Assembly: GCA_029204225.1 (NCBI GenBank)
Contig: CM055104.1
Location: 42,407,502 to 42,471,501, forward strand
Direction of reading: 5' to 3'
DNA length: 64,000 nt
Source: Diphasiastrum complanatum
Taxonomy: Eukaryota; Streptophyta; Lycopodiopsida; Lycopodiales; Lycopodiaceae
Part shown: positions 46,390-58,065 of the stretch, in pieces
Layout: the number at the start of each line of letters is the position of its first letter
How positions within the stretch are numbered: position 1 is the stretch's first letter
Translations under genes and position numbers: made by a program
The notes under the pieces: generated by a model
Databases searched by the model: none
What the model was told of the DNA's origin: nothing
What the model saw: the letters and a program-made list of their open reading frames with translations, nothing else

Positions 46390-46640
46390 AATTTCCTGTA
46401 TTTTTTTAAAAGTTGGCCATTCTAAAAAATTCTTGCCATCTCTATCTTGTAGATCTTGCATGTAGATGCTTGCCACCAAAACATTAAAAATTTACATTAA
46501 AATTTTATTTTGTTGATAGATTTCTATTTTTTTAAAAGTGGGCCATTTTGCCATCTAGATCTTGTACATCTTGCATCTAGATTGCTTGCCACCAAAATAT
46601 TAAAAATTTAAGTGAAAATTTTATTTTATTAACTCAATCA
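46390..46640. repeat. Imperfect direct repeat, about 120 bp unit
   Basis: The unit TTTTTTTAAAAGTTGGCCAT through GCTTGCCACCAAAACATT to the TTTTATTTTGTT end occurs at about 46397-46515 and again, diverged, at 46526-46640. Confidence 0.75.
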
Positions 46641-47030
46641 ACCTATTTAGCCTAAGATCTATAAAATCTACCTACATGAAAAAGACAAACAAAAAAACTT
46701 CTTACATTTAGACCAAGGCGTCATATTTTTTTTAAAGTGAACTTCTTGTAAGTTTTTTGCAAAATTGGTTATTGGAAAAATATGCAGGTTCCATTCCTAT
46801 ACTTAACCTGCTTCTTGAATGTTAAGTAGGTATAAGAGAATTTTAATAATAATTATAATGTACATGTTAAATTTCAAGAGTTTCAGTATTACATTTTTTT
46901 TTGGCAAAATTCTCTTTTTTGCCTCGCATGATGCAAGATTGTGTTTAAGTTGGTCAAGAGAGTTTTGCAAAACCTGACATCTAAGTCAATGCACAAAATT
47001 ATGAAGGTCTTTGTGCAAGTTATAAAAACC

Positions 47031-47356
47031 AAAAAAAATCATGTCTCTCAAAACTTTGTATTGCATGTATGTCCACCCTTTAAACTCACATTTATATGCA
47101 AGTTAAAAGTAGCAAAAAATTCACGTTTCTATCTTTTATTGCATACATGCCCATCTCTCAACAATTTTATTGCAATAACTCTCTAGAGGCACCTATATAT
47201 GCAAGTTATAAAAATTGGATATAAAAAAAGAACATGTCTCTCAAATCTTGTTCTTACACGCATGTCCATGCTTTAAAATCATCTCTATGTGAAAGTCAGA
47301 AGTATCAAAAAATTTATGTCCCTATCATTTTCTTGCATGCATGCCCATCTCTCAAC
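47031..47356. repeat. Degenerate tandem repeat, about 130 bp unit
   Basis: Two units share ATGTCTCTCAAA, CATGTCCA/ATGTCCACC, TATCAAAAAATT/AGCAAAAAATT and ATGCCCATCTCTCAAC, at 47031-47162 and 47224-47356. Confidence 0.7.
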
Positions 47357-47553
47357 CTCTATGACACCAATATCATCACCAACAAATATCATCAAATAAA
47401 TATTGTCAATTTGCAATCAAAAAATCATTTTGTATATGGTTTTTTTATTGTTGTCATATCTCTACGGATGCACACACTTTAAATCAAAGCTCAGTCATTG
47501 AAATAAGAAAAGTACTTTTTCTAAGGTGGAATCAGGTTATTAGTGGCTAGGAT

Positions 47554-47557
<4 letters not shown>

Positions 47558-47637
<80 letters not shown>
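47558..47637. repeat. (CT)n microsatellite, 80 bp
   Basis: Uninterrupted CT dinucleotide. Confidence 0.98.
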
Positions 47638-47639
<2 letters not shown>

Positions 47640-48325
47640 TTTAGCTTGTGGCTCTCCCCATTTTTCCAAACTGCTCTCCAAATTCTCTTGATTTTCTCCC
47701 TTTATAAGCTTGAAGAAAATTCCTAGTCTCATTCTTGCCACTAAAATCCACTATTGAGAAAGTTCATGGAGAAACTTCACCGCCATCTAATCAAGATCCA
47801 GCATGAGGCTAATCAAAGCCCAGAATGAATAAAATCTTGCAAGGTGTTGTGGGACCATCACCAATTTGGTGGGGATACTATTGGAGGGTTTGTGGATATT
47901 GAGGCAAACCTAATCCTAGTCAGATCATAGATCTATTAGCAGTTAATAAGTGAGAGGGATTTGGCACCATGTTGTGTAAGTCCAACTCGATGATCGCATA
48001 GCTATTTGATTATTAGAAGTTAATAAAAGGACTTTAGGTCAATTTGCAGGAATGAAATATTATAGGGCCTAATAATCAAGTTAGTGAATAAAAGTGGGTT
48101 CCCCCTCAAATTCAAATTGGCCAATAGGCATGGAGGCCAAGTGTCCTAGAATCCACTATATATAGTGGTACTTTGTAGTTCATTTTCATGTTCAATTTCA
48201 AATCAAAGTTGGTGGGCCTTCTATTGATTTGTCAATTGGATGTCCTTGCTCCATCTCTCATGTTTTCTTGAAATATTTGTGTTATATGGATTTTCCAATT
48301 ATTAGGATTGAATCTTGTTTCTATT

Positions 48326-48328
<3 letters not shown>
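47638..48328. other. No gene; possible LTR-like promoter
   Basis: CCACTATATATAGTGG near 48161-48176 is a palindromic TATA-like element with CCAATAGG upstream, as in plant LTR U3 regions. No LTR ends could be fixed. Confidence 0.35.

Positions 48329-48412
<84 letters not shown>
48329..48412. repeat. (GA)n microsatellite, 84 bp
   Basis: Uninterrupted GA dinucleotide. Confidence 0.98.
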
Positions 48413-48415
<3 letters not shown>

Positions 48416-48978
48416 AAGCTTGATCTTGGTTGTTAGAATTAGTAAATCGTAGTGTTAATTGTGAAATCATAAGCACGTGTATTGTGAAAAATCAGATTCA
48501 AAACATACTTAATGAATCAACAAGATCTTGACCAAATTTGAATGCACATCTAGATTTAGCTACAAGATAGAAATCATCAATTTCGGCATGCTAGAATTGC
48601 ATAAATCACTAAGATCTGATCATAACCACAAAAATACAGTAAGGTACTATCCTTTTTCACACAACATCCTACTGTCCTTCTTCACCGTGTGGATGCAAGA
48701 TCGATCATAAAAATGACATTCTACACACTAGAAATAAAGATAACTTGAGAAATATGCAAGAGATGGACATAAAATCAAAAGAGATGAATTCTTCACAAAG
48801 AAAAAAACTTTGATGATTATTTCTCCACGTAGGTACATCTATTTATAGCTTCCAAAATGTCATTTGGCCAATTTCCCTAAACTTCTCCTAAATGGTAACT
48901 TATTTGTACTTCATCAAGTAACCTAGAAATTCTAGTCTAGATGCAATATATGAAATCTATCCAGGCCTTTGGTGCAAT

Positions 48979-50291
48979 CTATGGAAGTGGAGCATCTACA
49001 AGATGCTTTGATAATGCTTTGCACTTGACCAGCTCAGTGGGCCCATCAGGACTATACTCATTGCTGAAACAGAAGATATAGTTGTCAGAGAATTGTCCAA
49101 TGTAGTATGCCAGAGATGCATCTGGCCTTCGCTTTGTCCGGTCCTCACGAGAACCTCCGCTCCTCATTGCAAAACTGTCAATCTCCACCGCATACTGCAA
49201 TACATTATATAAGAATGTTATAATTACAATGAACAGATTAAGAAATGGGAATAAGCATGGACGAGAATATTTGTTGACAGAGAACTTGTCTGAGATCCTT
49301 CATCCTCATTCTCACTTTTTGCAAAGACAATTTTGTGGCCTCTGTATGGCATCTCAGTTGTGCCAATCGGTAATCTTTCAAATTGTTTATGCTCAACCTC
49401 CAGTGGTTGCAAAGTCTTCAATTCACACAAAATTTTTGCCAGAGCTTGCGTAGTGGTATCTGCGTCATCTCCAATTAGCTGTCAAAATGTATCGTCTGGT
49501 ACTGAATGGTCAAAGGTGCTGGTGCCATTTTGCAATTTCACTAATCCTGCCAACATCTCATTCTCTCGTAAGCCGAGGGTATGTTGCAAGTCATGCAGAA
49601 ACAAATACTCTTGCCCATTAATTATCACTGGGACAAGGTCACGTATTCGCAGCATGTGATTGGAGTCGTCTACGTCTTCCGGTTGGGCAGATGTTGATGC
49701 AACTGAAGCCATCTGTTGTGCAAGCTCTGTTTCCTTCACGGATGTTAGTTTCTCTTCTGCTTCTTACTCTTCCATTTCGCTGACGTTCACGCCAGGATCA
49801 TGTTTTTCTTCAACGATATTTGTAGGAAATTCATTCAACAAAAAAATGACAGTAATTTCACCTGACAAGAACTTGCTTCCTACATTTTTGAGATTAAAAT
49901 TTACTTGTTGATCGCGCGTTAACTCCAAAAAGTGCTCGTTCCCCAGGTGGCTAACAAACCTGTTGAGTCGGGCAGCAAAAGTTCTATCTCCTTTCCATAT
50001 ATATGTTAGCAAATTATACGGAATCCAAGAAATATCATAGCCGGGTATTCTTATCGAGTAAGGCATCAAGTTATCTTCTATATACTCACTTACATACCTG
50101 AAATCATCACTATTTGCACGTAGAGTTGCTAGGGTATCTATTCTGGCAGTGAACATAGCATAGATGTGATCTATTTGATCAGCAAATGTTGTGTCGGCCA
50201 ATAGATTTTCCAACTTTGTCTTCGAAGGATGCATCGTGAACGTAATGAGACAATACGAAAGACTATTAGTACGAGCGCAAGTGCAAAGCAT
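48979..50291 (-). pseudogene. Gene A2: paralogue of A1, spliced, with two in-frame stops
   Basis: One reading frame runs from about 50291 to 49224, broken only by TAA near 49764 and TGA near 49482. N-part: MHPSKTKLENLLADTTFADQ and later YDISWIPYNLLTYIW. Middle: VPVIINGQEYLFLHDLQHTL followed by GLRENEMLAGL. Then MPYRGHKIVFAKSENEDE, a gap ending in a TATTGCAG acceptor (exon from about 49193), and YAVEIDSFAMRSGGSRED to the stop at 48979. Each block has a counterpart in A1 in the same order, including the exon that starts after the acceptor. No domain identified. The stops could come from single-base changes, so I read a recently dead gene, though a functional short N-terminal protein (175 codons) is possible. 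Confidence 0.62.
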
Positions 50292-50356
50292 TTAACCAAA
50301 ACTAAGAAAGCCAAGAGAGCAAGAAAAATGTGTGCTTGAAAATGAGATAAAGTGGT

Positions 50357-50364
50357 CTTATATA
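50357..50364 (-). promoter_or_regulatory. TATA box for A2
   Basis: Minus-strand CCTATATAAGACC lies about 65 bases upstream of the ATG at 50291 and about 125 upstream of the ATG giving MHPSK. This is a normal distance for a plant core promoter. Confidence 0.55.
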
Positions 50365-50369
50365 GGAAA

Positions 50370-51215
50370 AAGTTTTTCAGAAATAGACATGATTTTAATA
50401 TTGGACCAAATAAAGTCTATTTATAGTAATCAAATAAATTATACCACCATACTTCAAAACAATGTAATATTCTCAATAGATTCTATTTGTTCATTGTGTG
50501 CTATTTCTGAAATGCCATCCTCTTCATTGGATGTTCTTTGCCAAGGAACCCACCGCTTCCCTACACGAACTTGAGACATCCTCCATTCTCTATGCTTGCA
50601 TTAGCTGTGGATGACTTCCAAGCGGCTCTTCTGGCTAATTTTGATGAAGAGATCATTGAAGTCAGCCCTCGAGCCCGTGTTTCTTCGATGTTTGTCTACT
50701 CAAAACTTCTCTATAAAACCGCTGAAATATCTCTACCAAGGCATTGCTAAGACCTTTACTTGCACCGTGTCTTAAATTTTTGAAATACACAAGGTGAAGT
50801 AGATCAAAACAAATTGAGGTGGCAAATATATCTCGAATCGTTGTAAAAAATACAGTCCGGGAGGCATCCAAAAGGCCAGGGCAACATCAGACAGATTGAA
50901 AATTTGTTGAGTGGGGGAGATTCTTACAATACTTCCTAGTTGTTGTGGAAAGTGCTATTTGTGTGAGAGGTTTGCCAAGAAATCTCTCATTTGTAATATT
51001 GGAACAACGCGCCAGAGGTAAAGAAATTCTAGAGCAGTCGTCCATCCGCGTGTCATACTGATATCGCATATCTGTACCACTATCGGATCCACGCGCGCGA
51101 GCTAAAGAGAATCCCAAGTAGTCGTGCACCCGCACATCGTACCGATATTAGGTGTCCAACCAAAAATTTACAGTTCCCTGGTGTGATAAATTTTGTGAAC
51201 CAGACTCATCTATCC
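50370..51215. other. A2 upstream region, no clear gene
   Basis: It holds CGCGC-rich and GATATCG/GATATTA words at 51000-51150, like those upstream of A1. A short plus frame (50538-50750) is not recognisable. Confidence 0.4.
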
Positions 51216-51219
51216 AGTA

Positions 51220-52134
51220 ATGGCAATTCTAAGCGAGAGTGTCCTTAATAAATCAAGAAAATTGGAAGGTGCCGGCAACTATGCAGTTTGGAAATTCAAA
51301 CTGAAGAACATTTTGATGGAAAAGAAGCTGTGGGAGATCGTGACAGGTGAAGAGACAAGGTCAGTGATTGAAGAAGATCAGTGGGCATTTGATAGGAGAA
51401 AACGGAAAGCCTAGAATGTCATCAACTTATCAGTTAGAGATGCAATTATTCCCTATATTTCAGATTCAGAAAGACCAAAAGAAGCGTGGGATACATTGAA
51501 GGCATTGTTTGAAACAACAAATACATCTCGAATATTGTTTCTGAAGACGAAGTTGCATACATTGCGGATGGATGATGGTGCAACTATTGCCGATCACATA
51601 CTGAAGATCAAAGAGATCCGTGACCAATTAGTAGCAGTTGGAGAGTGAGTACAATATCGTGAGATCGTGCAATTGACATTGAATAGTCTGAGTGAGTCAC
51701 ATCAAATGTTTGTGATGAGTATAGCCACAAGAGAAAATCTTTCAACCTATGAAGAACTAGGTGGATTGCTTTTGCAAGAAGAGCAACATCAAGAGAACTT
51801 GAATCATCGTAACAGGAGCTATGATCAAGCTCTTGCAGTTAGAGGACGAGGTGGAAGATTTGGCTGTGGAAGGTATCAATCGAGAGGAGGAAACTCAAGC
51901 CGGGGATCATTTCAACAATTTCATGAGCAAGTCAATGATAATCTGAGTCGAGGCAATTGGAATCAAGGTCAAGGTCAAGGACGCGACTATTCAAGACAAA
52001 ATAAACCTGGAAATTGTAGGTACTACAACAAACCTGGCCACTAGGAGCGTGAATGCTTCAAGAAACAGAAGGAGATGGAACAAAGAAAAGACAAATGGCA
52101 AGCGGGAAATTATGCTGATCAATATAGTTTTTGA
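51220..52134 (+). pseudogene. copia gag with three in-frame stops
   Basis: One frame: GNYAVWKFKLKNILMEKKLW, stop at 51412, INLSVRDAIIPYISD, TTNTSRILFLKTKLHTLRMD, stop near 51646, VQYREIVQLTLNSLSESHQM, a Gly/Arg-rich stretch (RGRGGRFG, SRGGNSSRG) and a decayed knuckle CRYYNKPGH, stop near 52042, ERECF. The second Cys of the knuckle is Tyr. The gag type is close to the one at 60.7 kb. Confidence 0.85.
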
Positions 52135-52199
52135 GTACACCTATGGATGTCAACATGAAGCTTACTGCATATGATGAATCTGAGAAAGTGGATGCTTAT

Positions 52200-52425
52200 T
52201 TGTATAGACAACTGGTGGTAGTTTGATTTATTTGGCACACACATGACCTGATATTTCTTACGCTGTTAGTGTTGTTAGTCAATTTATGCAAGATCCTAGT
52301 CAAGCACATTGGAAGTCTTCTAAATGTATTCTCAGATACATTTGAGGGACATTGAATTTTAGTTTGAAGTATGATCAGCCTGAAGCGCCAATGTTGGTAG
52401 GTTATACAGATGCCGATTCATGAAT
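52200..52425 (+). pseudogene. copia RT end and RNase H start fragment
   Basis: Reads DISYAVSVVSQFMQDPSQAH, then CILRYI, a stop, GTLNFSLKYDQ and VGYTDADS. It is truncated where the minus-strand coiled-coil ORF begins. Little else of pol lies between it and the gag fragment, so a deletion has occurred. Confidence 0.8.
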
Positions 52426-53084
52426 TGCTTCATAGGTTTGGTGCTTTGGAAATGATCTCCAACCATGTTATTCAAAAATTCTTTTGTCAATCTCTTGCGT
52501 CTTTTAATAGCACCACCACCTGGTGTCAGAACATCTAGTTTGCGCCTTTTAGTATTGTCTTTTGATTGGTCATACGTTGAGACTCGATGCATTTGCTGAA
52601 ATGCATATAATATCTTTTGAAGACTAATGTTTGAAGATTGCAATTCTTCAAACTTTGTGATAGATCTGGTGAGCTCTAATTTTAGATTTGTTATCTCTTT
52701 AGCCAATGTCTGATTTGTTTGTTGCAATGATTTTAATTGCTCATTCATGTATGTAATATGAATGTTTGCACTATTTGCTAGCATTTCAGCTTGGATTCTT
52801 CGAGAATCCATAACTTGACAGTAGCCAAGAAGTCTGTTGGCACCATCACCAACAAACCTTAACAAACTATGTACATCACAAAATTGAGGAGAAATATTGG
52901 TCAATGGATTAGGTGGATACAAATCACCTTTTACCCATAGATCTATATTTTTCATTCCTTTTAACCTCCAACAATGCATTTCGTATGAGTTCAGATTAAC
53001 ACCCCATGCAGCTTTGGTTGTGGAATACTCCTTCTCTAAGTTCACATGCAAGTGACATTTTGTTCCCATCTTGAAAAAGTCCAA
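52426..53084 (-). CDS. Coiled-coil ORF with nuclear-localisation-like patches
   Basis: A minus-strand frame beginning MDFFKMGTKCHLHVNLEKEY. It is 241 codons if read to its stop at 52359, but the last 20 or so codons are antisense to copia RNase H. The first half has no known motif (WRLKGMKNIDLWVKGDLYPP). Residues 110-170 form a heptad-rich helix (NEQLKSLQQTNQTLAKEITN onward). Basic patches KRRKLD and KRRKRLTK follow. A CAAG/ATGG boundary upstream may be a splice acceptor, so this could be the last exon of a gene. I do not recognise the family. A 15-bp word flanks the insert (52359-52373 and 53123-53137). Confidence 0.5.
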
Positions 53085-53139
53085 GGTCCAAGAAGATCTT
53101 CAAAAACGAATTTGGCTTAATGTTAGTTTGAAGTATGCA

Positions 53140-54124
53140 TTTGAAATGAGCTACACATGGAGTATTGTGTCATGCCTAGGTCCTATGTGCTGTACTTTTG
53201 GGATGACATTCAATGATAGGCTTTGTCTTACTCTAAGGTTACCCTAGTATAGTCTATATAACAAATCTACTAAAGTCTATGAAAATAGATCTTAGAGATA
53301 GCTCTTAACTCATGTTCACTCTATGTGGTAACTCATGGTAAAGGTGCCACGTAGGATGGATTAGCATTATACTAATTATGATTAAAAAACTTGTTTAGAC
53401 AAGGAAGAGGCCCTTTTGAGTTCAAAAAGGGCCCTAATGAGCAAAAATATTTAGAGAATGTTCTAGAAAAGTTTCACATGACTTGATGGGGCCGATAGTC
53501 ATCGCAGTCACGAAAGGATCGCGAAAGCAAACAAACGATTCAATTCAATTCGGATGGAGTTCAAAACTGATCGCTGGTCACTACTAGCTGAATCATTGCT
53601 ACAGTCCTCCAGAATGTGGATAGACACTGCTGTACTACGTTAACAAATTAATGCAACATTCAACAAAATCAAATCAAGGTGCAAAAATTAAATGAACAAG
53701 AGAATCAAACACATGAATGCATTCAAGATTAGACATAAATAAAAGTGATATGTGCGCAAACGGCTACAAGATCATCTACTGATTTTTTTTATTCTTCAAG
53801 CACTCCATGTAGATCCACGCAGTGCGTTGGCGTGAGAGAAATACAGTTCTCCCACTGGTTATGTCTCGCTTACTAGCGAACTTGTTGGATCTATGTGGAT
53901 CCTGCTTACAGGAACTTGTCTCGCACGCAGGCGGACTTCTGTTTGTGTTTCCGTCTTCTTGCTTACTAGCATTAGACTACTTCAGGTATGTATGTGTCAA
54001 GCATCATCTAGGAAGTATATAGTTGTGTCATGTAACTCCTAGATTAGAATAATTAAACATCTACAACTATTCATGAATTACAAGAGTGGCAAATTAGCCA
54101 CGACCTAGAGTGTATCTGTTGACG
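53140..54124. other. No gene; probably includes a copia LTR (minus)
   Basis: This lies immediately downstream of the minus-strand pol ending at 54125, where a 3' LTR is expected. Ends could not be fixed. A palindromic-looking GTGAGAGAAATACAGTTCTCCCAC occurs near 53830-53853 (shown only as a landmark by position). Confidence 0.4.
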
Positions 54125-55760
54125 TCATGCTATCAGATCAGATATCGGTACTTTTGGGTACTTGCATGATCTTGTTGGTCTTTTTTGGAGCGTGAGAGCA
54201 GAAAAGGGTGTCGCGACTATTTTTGCGTCGCTTCGTACCTTTTGACTTTTTGCATTGTCTGACTTTCTCATGCTGTACCACGAAAGATTCTCTTTCGCGA
54301 ATCTTTGCATTTGTGTCTTTTCGTCAGGGTGTTCGCAAACTTTTTCGTTTCGTGTCTTCTGACTTTCGCGTTCGCGAACATTTTCGCCAGACAGATGGCT
54401 GAAAGCTAGCAAAGCTTTGGTAATAGAAACGTTTTGTTTCTTCATCTCCCTCTCAAAGCATGATAGCTTTACGACTCCAAGACTGCTCCTATGTCTCTCA
54501 AAAAGTCCTTTGTCTAGGGCTTTGGTGAAGATGTCAGCAACCATGTCTTTCGTTCCGATGAAGGTGGCATACAACATCTTCTTCTCAATTAGATCCCTAA
54601 TCAAGAGGTACTTGATCGCGATGTGTTTTGTTCTCGAATGGAACATAGGATCTTTCGTCAGATGTATTGCAGATGTGTTATCCATCTGCAAGATCAGGGA
54701 CTCGTTCCTTGTTTTGTCCAATTCATCTAGGAACTGCCTAAGCCAGATTATCTCGTTGGCCATCTTTGCTGCTGCAACGTATTCTGCTTCATAGGATGAC
54801 TGAGCCACAATGGTCTGCTTCTTGCTTATCCAAAGAACTGCCACTCCTAACGTGCTGGTGCATTCTCCTGAGATGCTTTTACAATCATCCTTCAGGGATG
54901 CCCAACTAGCATCATTGTAGAAAAGCATGTTGAAACTTGCATCACGACAATAACACAAGCCATAATCTCTCGTTAATTGAAGATATTGCAAAATTTGTTT
55001 TGCAATCTTCCAATGTGTTGAGCCTGAATCCGTGCAGAATTGGCTCATCCTGAACACTGCATAAGCAATGTCAGGACGTGTGTAATTGTCTGCAAGGTAC
55101 ATCAGCAAACCTATCACCCTCCTATAAGGTGTGAGCTGCATTTGTTCTTTCTCTCAACATCCCAAAATCCTCTAGAATTTTTTGGGTGTATCTAAACTGG
55201 TGAAGGTAGAGCTCACCTCCCTCATAGTCCCTTTCAATTTGCAAGCCTAGGTTATACCTGGCTTCTCCCAGATCCACAATCTGTTTCGAGATGTCTTCTT
55301 TCACTTCGGCAATCAACTTCTTACTCTTGCAAAGTATCAGAGTGTCGTCCACATACACAGCTACAATGATGATCTGCCCATCTGTAACTCTAACATACAC
55401 ATTGAAATCAGCCAACAGTGGCTTGAATCCTAATAATTTCAGGGCTTGATCCTTCTTCTTGTACCACTGTCAAACTGATTGTTTCAGACGGTAAATATTT
55501 CTATGCATTATGCATGCATAGTCAAGAAGTGAATTCGAGACGTATCCTGGGGGTTGATCCATATAGACCTCTTTGTCTAGCTTGTCATGTAGGAAGGCTG
55601 TCTTCTCATCCACAATGTGGATCCTGAGGTCATAAGCGGCTACGTAGATGTAGGGACGAATGTTTGATGAAAGGAGAGAAGGTTTCATAGTAGTCAATAC
55701 CATATCTCTGAGAAAATCCCTTCGCTACCAGTCTTGCCTTGTATTTTGAGACATTTTCAT
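54125..55760 (-). pseudogene. copia RT and RNase H (broken)
   Basis: RNase H is in the long frame 54125-55141: YTRPDIAYAVFRMSQFC, SSYEAEYVAAAKMANEIIWL, QMDNTSAIHL, FHSRTKHIAIKY, MVADIFTKALDKGLFERH, followed by an unusual Lys/Arg-rich 90-residue tail. RT: VAVYVDDTLILC with QIVDLGEARYNLG (55122-55415) and VDEKTAFLHDKLDKEVYMDQ (55470-55703). Frames are broken at about 55130 and 55450. Confidence 0.88.
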
Positions 55761-55861
55761 CTGGTTCGTACTTGAGCTTGAAAATCCATTTGCATTTGAC
55801 AGTCTTGCACTTATGTGGTAATGGCTACAATGTCCATACCTGGTTCTTCCTCATGGATTCC

Positions 55862-56130
55862 ATCTCTTTGTTCATGTCCTATTCTGGATGTATGCGGCTA
55901 TAGCTACTGCTTCAGCCCATAGTACCCTTGGAGCCTTCGAGTAGGCCATCACGAATCTAGCAGCTTTCATCAGGGTCCTGTTCTTCCTCTCCACAACACT
56001 GTTGTATTGCGGTGTGTAGGCTGCAGTCCTTCTATGAATGATGTCATGATCATTGCAAAAGTCAGTGAAGTGATTCAAGATGTATTTGCCACCTCGATCT
56101 GTCCTGATCTACTTCACTTTGTTGCATGTG
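55862..56130 (-). pseudogene. copia integrase core fragment
   Basis: Reads RTDRGGKYILNHFTDFCNDH (second catalytic Asp region), then TAAYTPQYNSVVERKNRTLM (catalytic Glu in VVERKN) and WAEAVAIAAYIQNRT. Both visible catalytic residues are intact, but the fragment is cut at about 56140 by copia leader sequence. Confidence 0.85.
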
Positions 56131-56139
56131 CCACCAATT

Positions 56140-57088
56140 ACTCTACCTTTCAAGACTTGAAATGAAATTCAAAATCAAAAGTTGTGATTTTTCTCACTAA
56201 GATATTGTGCTTCAAAGAGCTAATGCCACTTAGAAAGATTTGATCACTTAGGAGAAGACAAACTCTCCACCAATAACAACACAAAATGAGCTTCTAGATC
56301 TTGCCCTCTACAAAGGAAGGAACTCTTAGAAAATTGGATCTCTCTCTACACATTTGTCATAGACACCTTAATGACTCTTTTCAAACCTTACAATCACTCA
56401 AACAAATTGAGTAGGGTTGAACAATGTGACTTGGATCTCAATCTCTTTTCTAGAACTCTCAACTTAAGCCAATCTATGTCAAATTCTACAAAAGATTTGC
56501 ATAGATGCTCTATATGCACTAGAAACTCTCAAAGGTTTCACTTGGAGGACAGATCCAAGGATGTTTTCTAGCAAATTGATACTTCTAAGCTTGACCCTAT
56601 CACTCTTGAACAAATCTAGAGTGATGGTACAATGGATTTCATACTCTCACCTTGCATATCACTCCTTAATCTATGATTTTTGGCAAAATCTCTCTCAACT
56701 TCAACATGCACTCAAAAAATCAGAGATAATCAATTAATGCACCTAATTCAAGCTTCAAATTTAATTTTTTGGCTGATCTAATCCAAGAACTAATCAAGGG
56801 ATTAGATTCTCCATAGAAAATGCTTGATTTTGCACTAAAAATCACTCAAATTGGGTGTGTGAGTCAAATTGTACAAATTTTTAAAATTTCTCAGCCAAAA
56901 CTGGAGCTGTACGGCCTCACACGTGTGAAAAGGGTTCCTACAGCCCACAACAAGATCTGGACCAAAACTTTTGAGGATAGCTATCAAATCCAACTCGCTA
57001 CACAAAATTTGACTAGTTTCCAAAAAACTGCTGATTTTGGCTTTGATTTGGATTAACCCTATCAATTTCAATAAAAACTCTTGTACTT
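56140..57088 (-). other. copia-type leader without gag
   Basis: Non-coding sequence on the inner side of the PBS at 57089. The style is similar to the copia-1 leader and it includes a CACACGTGTGAAAAG box. It joins integrase directly, so gag and protease were deleted or two elements were joined. Confidence 0.5.
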
Positions 57089-57101
57089 GGCTCTGATACC
57101 A
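57089..57101 (-). other. copia primer-binding site
   Basis: Minus-strand TGGTATCAGAGCC next to an LTR start at 57102 (TGTGAAAAAAG). Initiator-Met type. Confidence 0.88.
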
Positions 57102-57284
57102 TGTGAAAAAAGTACAAAAAAGGACCAAGAGTGGATCCTAATCTGATTCTCAAGAGGGATTGGTTGTCAGATTACTCGATCTATCAATCTACTTCAGATT
57201 AAGATCAATCTAGATCAATTCTAGACACAAAATCCTAACAAGAACAATCATTAATTGAAGGTAAGTGTACTTTATGGTTTCACA
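57102..57284 (-). repeat. Short or truncated LTR, 183 bp
   Basis: Bounded by TGTGAAAAAAG and GGTTTCACA, which are inverted ends like those of the other copia LTRs here, but only 183 bp long. No partner was found. Confidence 0.45.
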
Positions 57285-57498
57285 CATCAGCCCCAACTTC
57301 CTCACTTGCTCTTACACTTCCACCACCACCCCCACCATTTACCGCTACCTCCACCCCGTCATTCACTCTCAACATGGGCTTATAATCAACAACAACAGCA
57401 AATGCTTGTCCACCTCCAGAACTAGCTCCAACTGAAGGTATCTAACAAGCAGACTACCATTGATAACATTACAGCAGAAAGGGATGAGGCCGTAGCAG

Positions 57499-58065
57499 AT
57501 GCACAAGCTGCACGTTCAACAGTTGGAATTGGTGGATTTTAATGACTTCGCACCACCAGCCTTTCCTAAGGGAACTTTAATTCTAGTGGTGGCCTATCAA
57601 ATGTTGGCCCAAAAGCTGAAATCCACGATGGAGCAGCACACTAAACTCCAACAACCATACAGTGCTTTCGTCGAGGCCTTGAACCAGCACATTGCCACCC
57701 TGAAAGAATGGTTAAAGACAGCTACCCAATCAACGCCGTCTGTCCATGCAGAGCATGACCAATTCCATGATTCTACGCACCACTTTGATGGACCAGATGG
57801 TGGAGATGGACCAAGATTCCAGCAGCCTTCTCCTGCTACTCAAGGCTCATTCTTTCAAAGCCAACCCCTGGGACAAGCAGTGCAAGCACCAACCAATCCA
57901 TCAGACTCTAGTGGTACCAGCTCCCAACATTATCTTTTTCCTTCCACCGCCTCTAACCCCCTTGACACCACCACCCTCCCATTTATTCAACGCCAATTTT
58001 CTCCTGAATCACAAAGAATTGATGAAGCTAACACTTCCCCTTGGGGCAAGGGCCTTCCCCATTGA
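57499..58065 (+). CDS. Unrecognised Gln/Pro/Ser-rich ORF
   Basis: 188 codons. An N-terminal helix-rich part (EQHTKLQQPYSAFVEALNQH) is followed by a low-complexity HFDGPDGGDGPRF and PSPATQGSFFQSQPLGQ tail. It may be the 3' part of a transposon gag-like protein, since similar text continues upstream from about 57290 with stops. I assign no function. Confidence 0.35.
   Translation: MHKLHVQQLELVDFNDFAPPAFPKGTLILVVAYQMLAQKLKSTMEQHTKLQQPYSAFVEALNQHIATLKEWLKTATQSTPSVHAEHDQFHDSTHHFDGPDGGDGPRFQQPSPATQGSFFQSQPLGQAVQAPTNPSDSSGTSSQHYLFPSTASNPLDTTTLPFIQRQFSPESQRIDEANTSPWGKGLPH

Noticed and set aside
48979-50291. Stop-codon readthrough or U-to-C RNA editing rescuing A2
   Set aside because: Such editing is an organellar process. 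Two point stops in a nuclear repeat-rich region, together with frame breaks in A1, fit pseudogene decay better.
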